A stretch of 64,000 bases of DNA from an uncultured Anaerolineae bacterium (GTDB taxonomy: Bacteria; Chloroflexota; Anaerolineae; J036; Brachytrichaceae): positions 1 to 64,000 of the forward strand of contig CALHLE010000029.1 of assembly GCA_938034415.1 (NCBI GenBank), given 5' to 3'. Of the stretch, positions 51,896-61,776 are shown one piece after another. The notes beneath the pieces are model-generated. The model did not search any database. It was not told where the DNA came from and was given only the letters and a program-made list of their open reading frames with translations. Every line of letters begins with the position of its first letter. The first letter of the stretch is position 1. The position numbers and the translations under genes are program-made.

Positions 51896-53935
51896 TCATC
51901 GCCCCGGCGTCGGCACACTGCCGGCGTTGCCCATGACGCGCACGTAGCGCGCGGAGATCCAGGCCGGCCGCCCGCCGAACTCGATCTGCCACCACAGACC
52001 ATCGGCGCTGCGCCCGATGATCGGCGCCGACTGGCGCGCAAGCATCTGGCCGACGATGTCGAAGGTGAGGCCGGGGCCGCTGCGCACGTTCACCACGTTG
52101 CCGGCCGGGATGACGATGCGCGGCGCGTCGAGATTGGGCAGCATCTGCGCTTGCACCTCGTCGCCTTCCGCGACCATCGTCTGGAAGTAGCCTTTGACCT
52201 GCACAACGTTCTTGTTCACCCAGGCCAGCCGGCCGGTGCCCGGCATCTGGAACTGCAGCCAGTGGCCGTCCACGCTGCGGCCGAGGATCGCGCTGCTGAA
52301 CCCGCCGCGCAACTGACCCAGGCGGCGTGAGCGCACGGTCGGCGCGCTGCGGATGTTGACGATGTCGCCCGGCGGCACCAGGAAGGTCGGCGGCGCGACC
52401 TCCGGCGGCGCAGGGGGCGTTGTGGCTGCCGCCGCCGGGTCGAGCAGCGCCGTTGCGGTGACCACAACGGCGGCTTGCTGGTTGAGCGACTCGGCTACGG
52501 CCTGGGTCATGTGCGCGGTATCCGTGACGACGACCGAGGCCTGCAAAGGCCGTAGCGCTTCCTCCGAAGCAGTTTCCTGTGGTTTGACCGGCTGACTGCC
52601 CGCCGCTGCCAGCGACTTGGCGTAGTAGCAGGTGTTGAAGTCGGGCCCTACGACGATGGTGAAGCGCGGACCGTCGGGGTTTGGCTCGGCGACGACGTGC
52701 TTCGGGTTGATGTTGAACGCGCGCAGCAAGAGCGGCAGCGGGCTGCCCTTCTTGGTCGTCGTGTGGTCAAGCACCATCGTGCGCGCGTAGCGCTGCCCGG
52801 CCGGCTCGATGGCCGTCACCACAAGGCCCAACTCTTTCAGGCGATCCGCCGCCGCCAATGCAAAGCCTGAGTCGCCGACGCCGTCCAGCACCTTGATTGG
52901 GATGCCGTCGTTGATGCGCTGGTTGAGGGCGACGTTCAAAGCCTTCTGAAGATAGTCCGACCGGTCATTCCAGTTGACCGACGCGCCGTCCAGCGCAGCG
53001 CCGCTCGCGTCGTAGCCCATCAGATAGCGGCTGCGCACCACGGCATCGCCGATCTTGTCAATCATCAGGGCGTAGCGCAGGATGCTCTCCAGCGTCAAGT
53101 CGGTTTCGACGTCGTTGCGCAAGGCGTGATAAAGCTCGGTGAGCTTGGTGAGCGAACCGACCTGGCGGGCCTTGGCCAGCAAGGCGCGCACGATGCGCTG
53201 CTCGCGCCGACCTCGGTCTACATCGCCGCCGGGGACGTTGTAGCGCGCGCGCACGTATGCCAGCGCTTGCAAGCCGTTCAAGCGATACACGCCGGGCTTC
53301 GGCAGGTCTATGCGCAGCAGCGGCACGCGCGAGCCGGCCGGCCACACCTCGCCGGTGAACGTATCCACGTAGTCCTTCGCCACGATGCTGCCGCCCATGT
53401 AATAGGGGTCGCGCGGGAAGTTGTGCTGAATCGGGCAGGTGACGATCACATCCACGCCCCCCAGCGCATCCACGGCGCGCACCAGCCCGGCGAAGTTCAC
53501 CATGGCGTAATTCGCGACGTCCAGGCCGAAGTTGTAGCGGATGGTTTCTTTGAAGAGATCCGGGCCGCCCAGGGCGTAAGCCTGGTTGACTTTTCTAATG
53601 CCAACGCCGGGGATGTATACCGGCGTGTCGCGCGGGATCGAGAGCAGGGTGACGATCGGCACATCGGGGTTGACGCTGGCGATGATGATGGCGTCGGTGT
53701 TCATGAAACCGCGATCCGGCCGCTTGTCAATGCCCAGCAAGGCGATGTTGAACGCGCCGGGCGGCAGCGCAATCTTGCGCGCCGGTGGCGGAATGGGTAT
53801 CGGCGTCGGGGTGGGAGGATGAGGCGGTTGTCGGTCCTGCGCATGCGCCGCGCTGAGCGCCGGCGCGGCGACGCCAAGCAGCGTGACCAGGAGCGCGCCT
53901 ACAAGCCTGTAGGGCGAGCAAGTCCACCTCATCAT
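51896..53935 (-). CDS. LytR-CpsA-Psr (LCP) protein with two C-terminal SH3b domains
   Basis: 679 residues. A signal peptide (VGALLVTLLGVAAPALSAAHA) and a Pro-rich linker precede the LCP domain: LLGIDKRPDRGFMNTDAIIIASVNP, VTLLSIPRDTPV, VNQAYALGG and YVRARYNVPGGDVDRGRREQRIV. A LytR_C-like domain follows near 390-470, then two SH3b domains (VNIRSAPTVRSRRLGQL and VNVRSGPGLTFDIVGQM). LCP enzymes attach lipid-linked glycopolymers to the cell wall. SH3b modules probably anchor it at the wall. It sits beside other envelope genes. Confidence 0.92.
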   Translation of the reverse strand: MMRWTCSPYRLVGALLVTLLGVAAPALSAAHAQDRQPPHPPTPTPIPIPPPARKIALPPGAFNIALLGIDKRPDRGFMNTDAIIIASVNPDVPIVTLLSIPRDTPVYIPGVGIRKVNQAYALGGPDLFKETIRYNFGLDVANYAMVNFAGLVRAVDALGGVDVIVTCPIQHNFPRDPYYMGGSIVAKDYVDTFTGEVWPAGSRVPLLRIDLPKPGVYRLNGLQALAYVRARYNVPGGDVDRGRREQRIVRALLAKARQVGSLTKLTELYHALRNDVETDLTLESILRYALMIDKIGDAVVRSRYLMGYDASGAALDGASVNWNDRSDYLQKALNVALNQRINDGIPIKVLDGVGDSGFALAAADRLKELGLVVTAIEPAGQRYARTMVLDHTTTKKGSPLPLLLRAFNINPKHVVAEPNPDGPRFTIVVGPDFNTCYYAKSLAAAGSQPVKPQETASEEALRPLQASVVVTDTAHMTQAVAESLNQQAAVVVTATALLDPAAAATTPPAPPEVAPPTFLVPPGDIVNIRSAPTVRSRRLGQLRGGFSSAILGRSVDGHWLQFQMPGTGRLAWVNKNVVQVKGYFQTMVAEGDEVQAQMLPNLDAPRIVIPAGNVVNVRSGPGLTFDIVGQMLARQSAPIIGRSADGLWWQIEFGGRPAWISARYVRVMGNAGSVPTPGR

Positions 53936-54157
53936 CTATCGCGCCGAAACATTGCTAACGAGAAGTGATGAAAAGGCTCAAGACAGCAGGCCGCGATGCG
54001 ATTGGACTACGGGCCCCTCTTGACCTCTCTTCTTGGAATCGCCCCGCCATTCTCACCTGGACTTGTTCCTATGTCAACCGCGAACGATGCGCGTCCAGAC
54101 ACCCAGCACGCGCCGATCCACCGAATCAGCGGCGAGCTGCATTGCTTTGTAAAGCGA
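53936..54157. other. Gap between the LCP gene and the tRNA-Leu promoter
   Basis: About 220 nt. Short open frames exist on both strands but none has a family match or start signal. Nothing further is recognised. Confidence 0.4.
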
Positions 54158-54186
54158 TTGATACACCGCGCCTTGGCTGATATAAT
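54158..54186 (+). promoter_or_regulatory. Consensus promoter of tRNA-Leu
   Basis: TTGATA (54158-54163), 17-nt spacer, TATAAT (54181-54186). It is the best full -35/-10 pair in the window, 10 nt before the tRNA 5' end. Confidence 0.9.
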
Positions 54187-54196
54187 TTGCTCACGC

Positions 54197-54278
54197 GCCC
54201 AGGTGGTGGAATTGGCAGACACGCTATCTTGAGGGGGTAGTGCCGAAAGGCTTGCAGGTTCAAATCCTGTCCTGGGCA
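54197..54278 (+). tRNA. tRNA-Leu (GAG)
   Basis: 82 nt. The acceptor stem GCCCAGG/CCTGGGC, class II variable arm (TGCCGAAAGGCT) and T-arm GCAGG-TTCAAAT-CCTGT are clear. The anticodon stem CTATC/GGTAG holds the loop TTGAGGG, with anticodon GAG reading CUC/CUU. CCA is not encoded. Confidence 0.95.
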
Positions 54279-54284
54279 TGCGAA

Positions 54285-54322
54285 GCGCCTTGGCTGCTTT
54301 GCGCAACCAAGGCGCGTTTTTT
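54285..54322 (+). terminator. Terminator of tRNA-Leu
   Basis: GCGCCTTGG (54285-54293) pairs with CCAAGGCGC (54307-54315), followed by G and six T residues. Confidence 0.92.
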
Positions 54323-54401
54323 ACCGACGTGCTGCGCGATACACATCCTCACACCTGATCCATCCCGGCGGCTGCGCAGGTCGGCCTGGTGATAAAAAAG
54401 T

Positions 54402-54613
54402 ATGCAACCTACATTCTATGCCTTCGTTGGCACTTACACCAACGGCCGACGAGAGGGGATTTTCACCTTCCCCTTCGACGCGGAACGCAGGACAGCGCAA
54501 CCGCCATCACGCTCTTCGCCGTGGACGAAGCAACCGGCCAGCTTGCGGCGCGCGATCAGCTTCACGTGCCCAAGCCGGTTTGCGTGAAGTCCGTCATCAT
54601 GGGAGGCGGCTAA
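54402..54613 (+). pseudogene. Remnant of a 6-phosphogluconolactonase-type beta-propeller lactonase gene
   Basis: The first part reads FYAFVGTYTNGRREGIFTFPFD, the typical start of lactonase-family propellers. Then the frame shifts and the continuing text is ITLFAVDEATGQLAARDQLHVPKPVCVK, the typical C-terminal blade of the same family (xxVFxIDExTGxLxxxxxVxVPxPVCVKF). An intact gene would have roughly 340 residues; only the two ends survive. A stop follows at about 54613. It is inactive as a lactonase. Confidence 0.75.
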
Positions 54614-54692
54614 TCGAACAACATCTCCGGCATATCGGAGGAAAGCCACGTGCCGTCCTGCCCTCAAGGTGCGTTTTCACCTATCTCGCAAC

Positions 54693-57600
54693 ATGAACGC
54701 CGGCGCGTCATCTGCTTTTCATTTGGAGTTCCGGGTGTTCGGCCCGCCGCGCTTGATCGCCGACCAGCGCGAACTCGCCTTCCGCCGGCGCCAGCCGCTG
54801 GCGATTTTGTCGGTGTTAGCGCTGAACGAGCGGCCGATCACGCGCGATGAGCTGTGCTATCTCTTGTGGCCTGACGCCCCTCAAGATGTCGCCCGCCAGC
54901 GTCTGCGTCGCTCGCTATCCGAACTGCGCTGCGCGATCGGACAGCCGGCGACGCGGCTGCTCTCCGGCGCGACAGGCGGGAGCAGCATTCTGCTCAAGCT
55001 CAACCCGCACGTGTGCCGCGTGGACGCGCGCGATTTCATCCAGCTCTCCACGCAAGCGCATCACATGCCCGACCCATCGGGCCTGCGCGCCGCCGAACAG
55101 GCCGCGCGCATCAGCGCTGAACCGCTCTTGAAGGGATTTGAACTCGACGACGCGCCAGAATTCGAGAACTGGTTGCTGGAGCAGCGCGAACGCTTCGCGC
55201 GCCTCAAGATGGACACGCTGCGCCGCATGATCAGGGGGTATGTGACCCTCAAAGACTATCCCCTCGCGGCCACCACCGTCGAGCAAGCCCTGGCGCTCGA
55301 TGAGCTTGCGGAAGACCTCCACCGCAAGGCCATCTGGCTGTATGCCGCGATCGGCCGACGCAGCGAGGCCGTCCGCCAATTCGCCTGGTGCGCCAGCCTG
55401 CTGGAGCGCGAATTGGCCGTCGAGCCAGACGAAGCGACGCGCGCCGTGTATCAGGCCGTGCTGGAAGGGCAGATTGACGCAGTGCGCCCACTGGCTTTTG
55501 GTCTGCCGCCAAGCGACGCGGACAGCCGCCCCATCTGGCTCGCGCCCTCGCCCGACGCCAGCCCGCCGCCTTCGCCGGCGCATCGCCTGCGCTTGGCAGA
55601 CATCGCCCCACACGCCGAGGTCGCCGAGCGTGAGCTTGCCGAAGCCGTCGCCCAGGCGCTGCAGCACACGGCCGGCGTGCTGTGGATACAAGGGCCGACC
55701 GGCGCCGGCAAGCGCACCCTAGTTGAGCAAGCCTTGAAGACGGTGCGCAAGCGACAGGCGGATGTGAACGTCTGGGAGGTCAGCAGCCACGCCGCAGCAG
55801 CGGATGCGCCGCTCGATCTCATGCGCCTCCTGCTCGATGCCGCCGCGCGCGAACACCTGGCGCATGCGCGCGAGTCCGCCACGTTTGACGCAACGCCGCT
55901 CAACCTTTGGATGAGCGAAGCCGTGCGCCTACTGCCGGAACTGCGCGCGATCTTCCCCCAACTCCCTCACCCGTCCGCCCTGACCGAGGGGCCATCGCCG
56001 ACGACGGCATCGCGCCGGCTGTTGCAAGCCCTGCCGCGGGCGTTGTTGGCGTTGACGGATGGCCGCCCGACCGCTGTGGTGTTGAGCGATGTGGATTGCG
56101 CCGACGCAGCATCGGTCGAAGCCATCGGCTGGTTGGCGCGCGGCCTCGTCGGCAGCCACTTGGCGCTGATCATCACCTGTCGCGATACCGCCCAAGCCGC
56201 GCCTGAGGCGTTGGGGGCATTGCTCGGCAACCTGCAAGCGCAGGACATGCTGCGCATGTGGCGCCTGCCGCCCCTCAGCCGCGCCACTCTCGCTACCCTG
56301 GTGCAGCGCTGCGGCCTGCCGGCCGACTTTGCCGACACGATCTGGACTTGCACCGGCGGCGCGCCGCGCGGCGCGCTGGACATGCTGCGCGCCGCCTCAA
56401 CGCCCAACGCCAAGTTGCCGGATTCATGGCGCGCCGCGATACAAATCAACCTGACTGCCCTCGACTCGACCTCGCGCCAAGTATTGGAGGCTTTGGCCAT
56501 CTTCGGCAGCGGCGCCGTGCCCGCGCTGGAGCGCTTGAGCCGACGCAGCCTGGACGACGTGGAGCGCGCGTGTGAAACGTTGACCGCAGAATGGCACTGG
56601 CTCACCTGCTGCGGCAACCGGTATGCCATCGCCGCGCCGGAAATACAGCGCGCGGTGCTGGACGCGCTCTCCCCTGCGCGCCGCCAGCAATTGCATCGGC
56701 AAGCCGCCGCCCTGCTCCATCAGCATCACGCCGATCCCAGCCGCATTGCGCATCACCTGGAGGCCGCCGGCCAACCCAACCGCGCGGCCGCGCTATGGCT
56801 GGAGGCCGCCCGCCGCGCGCGCGAGCGCTACGCTTATCCGGCGGCGCTCGGCGCCATCCAGCGCGGCCTGGCCCTGGCGCGCAAGCCCGAGCTCCAGTTC
56901 GACCTGCTATGCTTGCAGGAAAGCCTGCTGCGCGAGAGCGGCCAACACGAACGGCAAGCCGCCGCTCTTTCCGCCCTGCGCCAACTCGCCGGCGCCATGC
57001 CTCATCGCTCCGAGTGGCAGGCGGAAGCGCACTACCGACAAGGGCAAGACGCCCTGGCGCGCGGCGCGTGGGACGAAGCCATAGACGCGCTGCAACGCGC
57101 CTCGGCATGCACGCTGCACGGCGACAGCCGCATCCTGATGGCCCTGGGGCGCGCCCTGGCACAACGCCATCGCTGGCCAGAAGCCGAGTCCGCCTTCCAA
57201 CAAGCGCTGACGTCGGCCCGGCAAGGCGAACCCAACGCTCAAGCGCAAGTCTGGCTGACCTGGGCAGAGATCGAACAACTGCGCGAACGCTACGATGCGG
57301 CGGAAGCCGCGCTGAACCAGGCAGTCGCTCTGGCCGGCGCGCGTTCGCCGCTGCTGCCAAAGCTCATGCTCGCGCGAGGCACGCTGGCTTCGGTTCGGGG
57401 GGACTTCGCCACCGCTTTGACCTACGGCCAGGAAGCGTCGCGGCTGTTCGTCCAGCGCGGCCTGCCCGACGCCGAAGCCAACGCCCAGACGCTGATCGCC
57501 CGCGCATGCGCCCGCCTGGGCCGGCTCGACGAAGCGCTGGCCGCCTACGCCGCCGCTTACGCAGGCTATGCCGCGCTCGACCTGCGCCAGGGCATGGCCG

Positions 57601-58292
57601 CCGCGCGCGTCAACGCCAGCACGCTCGCCCTGCGCCAAGGCAACTTTGAACAAGGCGTCGCCTTGGCGCACGAGGCATACGCGCTGTTTGAGGCGATTCA
57701 GGACGCACGTGGGTTGTGCGTGGCGGCCAGCAACATCGGCGCGGCATGCGTCTGGCTGGGTCAGGGCCACGAAGGCGAGCGTTGGCTGCGCGAGTCGTAT
57801 GCGCGCGCCCGCGAGGTCAATCTGCCGGCGCAACAGGCCGCCGCGCTGGCCAACCTGGGCGCCGCGCTGCTGCAACAGGGCCGGCTGGACGAAGCGCGCG
57901 ATTGCATGGAGCAGGGCTTGGCGCTGCGCAGCGCACAGGGCCACCTGGACGTGAGCGTTGACCGCGCCTTCCTGGCGATTGCCTGCCTGCGCCTGGGCGA
58001 CCTGCCGGCTGCCGACGCTCACAGCGCCCAGGCCATCGCCGACGCGCAGCGCCTGCCCAACGTGGAGAACCCGCAGCAGATCTGGTTCGCGCGCGCTCAG
58101 GTGCTGCGCGCGCTGGGCCGGACGGACGAGGCGCGCGCTGCGCTGGACGAGGCGACACACAGTTTGCGTCGCCTGAAAGACGCGCTCCCGCCGGAGCAGC
58201 ATGAGCGTTATCTCTCCGCCTTTGCCTTCAATCGAGCCATCCTGTGCGCCGGCGCCGAAGACATCTGGCCCGATCCGCCGGCGCTGGTGTAA
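54693..58292 (+). CDS. SARP-type regulator: winged helix-BTAD-AAA-TPR
   Basis: 1199 residues. An OmpR-like winged helix (FRVFGPPRLIADQRELAFRRRQPLAILSVL, DELCYLLWPD, ARQRLRRSLSELR) precedes a BTAD domain (ENWLLEQRERFARLKMDTLRRM, then EDLHRKAIWLYAAIGRRSEAVRQFAWC). A STAND/AAA ATPase follows with Walker A GPTGAGKRTL near residue 335 and Walker B AVVLSDVD. The C-terminal half is a long run of TPR repeats. Such proteins activate transcription after sensing a signal through the TPRs. The start is uncertain; 54693 is chosen over 54669 to match family length. The direct target is unknown. Confidence 0.88.
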   Translation: MNAGASSAFHLEFRVFGPPRLIADQRELAFRRRQPLAILSVLALNERPITRDELCYLLWPDAPQDVARQRLRRSLSELRCAIGQPATRLLSGATGGSSILLKLNPHVCRVDARDFIQLSTQAHHMPDPSGLRAAEQAARISAEPLLKGFELDDAPEFENWLLEQRERFARLKMDTLRRMIRGYVTLKDYPLAATTVEQALALDELAEDLHRKAIWLYAAIGRRSEAVRQFAWCASLLERELAVEPDEATRAVYQAVLEGQIDAVRPLAFGLPPSDADSRPIWLAPSPDASPPPSPAHRLRLADIAPHAEVAERELAEAVAQALQHTAGVLWIQGPTGAGKRTLVEQALKTVRKRQADVNVWEVSSHAAAADAPLDLMRLLLDAAAREHLAHARESATFDATPLNLWMSEAVRLLPELRAIFPQLPHPSALTEGPSPTTASRRLLQALPRALLALTDGRPTAVVLSDVDCADAASVEAIGWLARGLVGSHLALIITCRDTAQAAPEALGALLGNLQAQDMLRMWRLPPLSRATLATLVQRCGLPADFADTIWTCTGGAPRGALDMLRAASTPNAKLPDSWRAAIQINLTALDSTSRQVLEALAIFGSGAVPALERLSRRSLDDVERACETLTAEWHWLTCCGNRYAIAAPEIQRAVLDALSPARRQQLHRQAAALLHQHHADPSRIAHHLEAAGQPNRAAALWLEAARRARERYAYPAALGAIQRGLALARKPELQFDLLCLQESLLRESGQHERQAAALSALRQLAGAMPHRSEWQAEAHYRQGQDALARGAWDEAIDALQRASACTLHGDSRILMALGRALAQRHRWPEAESAFQQALTSARQGEPNAQAQVWLTWAEIEQLRERYDAAEAALNQAVALAGARSPLLPKLMLARGTLASVRGDFATALTYGQEASRLFVQRGLPDAEANAQTLIARACARLGRLDEALAAYAAAYAGYAALDLRQGMAAARVNASTLALRQGNFEQGVALAHEAYALFEAIQDARGLCVAASNIGAACVWLGQGHEGERWLRESYARAREVNLPAQQAAALANLGAALLQQGRLDEARDCMEQGLALRSAQGHLDVSVDRAFLAIACLRLGDLPAADAHSAQAIADAQRLPNVENPQQIWFARAQVLRALGRTDEARAALDEATHSLRRLKDALPPEQHERYLSAFAFNRAILCAGAEDIWPDPPALV

Positions 58293-58563
58293 CGCAGTCG
58301 CCGCCTGAAAGGCAGATTGGGTTCCCGCCTGGGCGGGAACGCCCCCTTCCCTGTCACATCCCCGCAAGGTCGGCAGTGCCGGCAGGCCCTGTCCCCATCG
58401 CACTGACACAAGCCTACCATAAGGGCAATCGTTGAAGACTGCGGGCCTATTCACTGCTGCGCCGCGCCGATGTGGACGTTTTGTGGACGCCCGCGCATTA
58501 GGGTAGGCGCCATCTTTGGCAAGCACTGAAGCAAAAACCAAACTTACTTATGGAGAATTTGAA
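58293..58563. other. Gap upstream of the beta-helix gene
   Basis: It contains a 9-bp palindrome, GTTCCCGCCTGGGCGGGAAC at 58321-58340, which resembles a REP-type or factor-independent stop element but has no T-run. GGAG at about 58550 is the ribosome site of the next gene. No gene was recognised. Confidence 0.5.
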
Positions 58564-60429
58564 ATGAAGCGAGTAACTCAAACGTTTTGGATGGCTCTCC
58601 TTGCGCTGGGCGTATGTTGGTTGTGGCTGAGCGCCCGGCCGGCCCGGGCGCAGGAAATACCGCCCCAGGAGCGGGTGATCGTTCGTCCCGATTTGGCCTA
58701 TCCAACCGAATATCCGGTCGAGAGCGCGGAGCGGCGCGCCGAAGAGACCCCGACAGGGGAGCGACCGACGCCGGCCTCGTTGCCAAGCGCTCGACGGGCA
58801 ATCCCGACGCGCGCATGGGTGCAGCCTGCCCCGGACTGGTCATCCATCCCGCTGGCCGGAGCGCCGGCAGGCGCGGGGCGCTTTGCGCCGGCCGGGCCGG
58901 CCGCCCCTCTGGTCGGCAATCTGGTAGTCAATAGCACAGCGGATAACAACCTTCCTGACTCTGTGCTGACGCTGCACGAGGCGCTCCTGGTTGCGAACGG
59001 CACGATTATCGGGCCGTTTACGGCTGCGGAGCAGGCGCAGATGTCAGGATGCACTTTCAACGGTTCGGGGTATATCACCGGCGGCTGCGGCGCGAACATC
59101 CAGGACAACATCTTCTTCGCCCCTGCGCTGGGGTTCCGGCCGATCATCACACTGGCCGCGCCATTGCCGCCGATCAGCGACACAAAGCCCACGCTGCTGC
59201 TGGGCGCGTTCCCTCTCTTTTTCAACAACGTGCAGCCGGTGATCAACGCGCAGAACCTCAGCGGCAGCACGCCGGGCCTGGTGGTCAACTCAAACGAGAA
59301 CCAGATCGTCGCGGTCTCGGTCATCAACGGCCCCGCGGAAGGCATCCGGCTGAACGGCAATCAAAACCTGGTGGGGACGTGGACGATGGTGCGCAACAAC
59401 AGCGGCCACGGTATCTATATCGCCGGGCTGACCAACACGGTCAGCAACAGCTACATCGGGGTGTTCTCCAACACGCTCACGAACCAGTTCGACTGCGCCG
59501 GCAACGCTTTCGAGGGAATTTCTCTGGCGCCGAACGCGCGCGCCACCACCATTCAGAAGAACCAGATCGGCTGCAACGGCCAGGCCGGAATCTTCATCCG
59601 ATCCACTGACAATCTGATCGGCGGGCCGACCTACATCACGCACAGCAATTCGATTTACAGCAATACGCTGGAGGGCATCTACATCTACGGCATTGATGCG
59701 CGCCGCAACGTGATCCAGAGCAATGACATCACGAACAACGGCACATCCGGCGTGAGGATCAATGCCGGCCGGCAGAACACCATCACCAGTGGCCTATCCA
59801 GTCTTGATGACTACAACCTTATCAGCTCCAACGGCCTCGATGGCGCGCTGTTTCAATCGGGCGCGCAAAACAACCTGCTGGCCGGCGCAAGGATCGGGTT
59901 CAACGGCCGGCACGGCGTGAACCTGGTGATCACAGACACCACCGGCAACCTGATTACGCGAACCGTGATCTACAACAACGGGCGCGATGGCATTCGCCAG
60001 GACCCCTACGCGGCAGCAAACATCTGGCGTGAAGTGTCCATCTCCTACAACGGCGGGCTGGGCATTGATATCAACGCCGCCGACGACAGCTCCAACACGC
60101 CCAATCCGCCCTATGTCTTTATCACCTCGGTGAACCCGAACACCGGCCTGGTGCAGGGCAAGGCCAACGGCACGACCTTGCTGATAATCACGACGGTGGA
60201 CCTGTATCGCATCGCGCTCGATCCCAGCGGTTTCGGTGAGGGCTACGAATTTGTGGGATCGGACACCACCGACGTGAACGGCAACTGGAGCATCACCGAT
60301 CCGAACCCATCCCTGTCGCGCGGCTGCTACACCGCCGTGGTGCGCGGCCTGGCGATTGTGTTGCCTTACGCCACCGAGTTCAGCCGCAGCAACTGCTCGG
60401 TCTTTGCGCCGATCACGCGCAAGCCCTGA
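58564..60429 (+). CDS. Secreted right-handed beta-helix protein with CSLREA-like region
   Basis: 621 residues. The N-terminus (MKRVTQTFWMALLALGVCWLWLSARPARAQ) is a signal peptide with an AxA site. The region VVNSTADNNLPDSVLTLHEALLVAN matches the CSLREA-type repeat found before secreted parallel beta-helices. The body is a series of NosD/PbH1-like turns rich in Asn: NGPAEGIRLNGNQNLV, NNSGHGIYIAGLTNTVSNSYIG and SNTLEGIYIYGIDARRNVIQSN. A surface polysaccharide or adhesion role is plausible; no catalytic residues are seen. GGAG lies 8 nt before the ATG. It follows the SARP gene by 271 nt. Confidence 0.85.
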   Translation: MKRVTQTFWMALLALGVCWLWLSARPARAQEIPPQERVIVRPDLAYPTEYPVESAERRAEETPTGERPTPASLPSARRAIPTRAWVQPAPDWSSIPLAGAPAGAGRFAPAGPAAPLVGNLVVNSTADNNLPDSVLTLHEALLVANGTIIGPFTAAEQAQMSGCTFNGSGYITGGCGANIQDNIFFAPALGFRPIITLAAPLPPISDTKPTLLLGAFPLFFNNVQPVINAQNLSGSTPGLVVNSNENQIVAVSVINGPAEGIRLNGNQNLVGTWTMVRNNSGHGIYIAGLTNTVSNSYIGVFSNTLTNQFDCAGNAFEGISLAPNARATTIQKNQIGCNGQAGIFIRSTDNLIGGPTYITHSNSIYSNTLEGIYIYGIDARRNVIQSNDITNNGTSGVRINAGRQNTITSGLSSLDDYNLISSNGLDGALFQSGAQNNLLAGARIGFNGRHGVNLVITDTTGNLITRTVIYNNGRDGIRQDPYAAANIWREVSISYNGGLGIDINAADDSSNTPNPPYVFITSVNPNTGLVQGKANGTTLLIITTVDLYRIALDPSGFGEGYEFVGSDTTDVNGNWSITDPNPSLSRGCYTAVVRGLAIVLPYATEFSRSNCSVFAPITRKP

Positions 60430-60448
60430 GCGGAGCTTGTTGCAGCGT

Positions 60449-60481
60449 CGGGAGTCGGACTTCTGAGAAATCCGACTCCCG
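60449..60481. repeat. 11-bp inverted repeat after the beta-helix gene
   Basis: CGGGAGTCGGA and TCCGACTCCCG flank an 11-nt loop, 20 nt after the stop. Probably a transcript-end hairpin; no T-run. Confidence 0.55.
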
Positions 60482-60668
60482 ATGCGGCCGGGCCGGTTGG
60501 GGCAGGCGCTGAGGATCATCAGGCGCGCGAGCCACGCGCTCGGCGCCGCGCGAGTGGGAAAGATCGTGCGTCGCGCATGTTGTACACTGCCTGCGCGTCG
60601 TTTGCGCGCAGGGCGGCAGCCCATCCGTTGCAGCAACCGACACAGTTCCATCACGATCAGGTTTACCC

Positions 60669-61721
60669 ATGCGCATTCTCACCCATCCTTTCGGCCATCT
60701 GCCCGACGGCGCCGCAGTCGAGCAGCACACGCTCGAAAACGACAACGGCATGAGCGTGCAGATCATCACCTACGGCGGCATCATCACGGCGCTGCGCGTC
60801 CCCGATCGCGCCGGCAACCTCGACGACGTGGTGCTGGGATTCGATAGCCTGGACGGCTATCTGGCCGGCCATCCGTATTTCGGCTGCATCGTGGGGCGCT
60901 TCGCCAACCGCATCGCCGGCGGGCGCTTCACCCTGGACGGCCTGACGTATCAGCTCGCCGTGAACAACGGCCCGAATCACCTGCACGGCGGCCTGGCCGG
61001 CTTCGACAAGAAGCTGTGGCGCGCATCCACCGGCAGCAGCGACGGCGCGGTCAGCCTGGCGCTGTCCTACCTCAGCCCGGACGGCGAGGAGAACTATCCG
61101 GGCAACCTACATGTGACGGTGACCTATACGCTGACGCGCGACAACGCACTGCACATCGGCTACCTGGCGCGCACCGACAAGCCCACCATCCTCAACCTCA
61201 CCAACCACACCTATTTCAACCTCGCCGGCCGAGGCGACGTCCTCGACCACGAGATCATGATCAACGCCGACCGCTTCACGCCGGTGAACGAGGCGCTCAT
61301 CCCCACCGGCGAGCTGCAGCCGGTCGAGGGCACGCCGCTGGACTTTCGGCAGCCGATGCGCATCGGCGCGCGGATTGACGATCCGCACGAGCAAATCGCC
61401 CGCGCCGGCGGCTACGACCACAACTTCGTCATAAACGGCGCGATGGGCGAACTGCGCTTCGCCGCGCGCGTTTACGAGCCGTCCAGCGGCCGCATGTTGG
61501 AGGTGCACACCACCGAGCCTGGCATGCAGTTCTACAGCGGCAACTTCCTGCCTAGCGCGATCGCCGGCAAAGGCGGCAGGGTCTACGGCCGACGCGCCGG
61601 CCTGTGCCTGGAGACGCAGCACTTCCCCGATTCGCCCAACCAGCCGGGCTTCCCAAGCGTCGTGCTGCGGCCGGGCGAACGCTTCGCATCCACGACGGTC
61701 TTCCGGTTCTCCGCGCGCTGA
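60669..61721 (+). CDS. galM: Aldose 1-epimerase (mutarotase)
   Basis: 350 residues. Active-site His in NHLHGG (His104/His106) and NHTYFNL (His180), with catalytic Glu315 in CLETQHFPD. The core has GYDHNFV and MQFYSGNFL. It interconverts alpha and beta anomers of hexoses such as galactose. No gal or xyl genes are adjacent. A possible TACACT -10 lies at 60583-60588. Confidence 0.93.
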   Translation: MRILTHPFGHLPDGAAVEQHTLENDNGMSVQIITYGGIITALRVPDRAGNLDDVVLGFDSLDGYLAGHPYFGCIVGRFANRIAGGRFTLDGLTYQLAVNNGPNHLHGGLAGFDKKLWRASTGSSDGAVSLALSYLSPDGEENYPGNLHVTVTYTLTRDNALHIGYLARTDKPTILNLTNHTYFNLAGRGDVLDHEIMINADRFTPVNEALIPTGELQPVEGTPLDFRQPMRIGARIDDPHEQIARAGGYDHNFVINGAMGELRFAARVYEPSSGRMLEVHTTEPGMQFYSGNFLPSAIAGKGGRVYGRRAGLCLETQHFPDSPNQPGFPSVVLRPGERFASTTVFRFSAR

Positions 61722-61776
61722 TCCACCGGCCCTGCGCGTTTGCCCGACGCGCAGGGCCAGCGTAGCGTGACCCGGC

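Noticed and set aside
53968-54232. Small plus-strand open frames between the LCP gene and tRNA-Leu
   Set aside because: They run into the tRNA promoter and gene and have no start signal.
58321-58340. A CRISPR or insertion-sequence end made of GC-rich palindromes
   Set aside because: The palindromes at 20035, 33542, 58321 and 60449 differ in sequence, are single, and sit at gene ends. There is no regular spacing, transposase or target duplication.
56907-58541. A 544-codon open frame opposite the TPR half of the SARP gene
   Set aside because: The TPR codon pattern produces open antisense frames; no start signal or domain is present.
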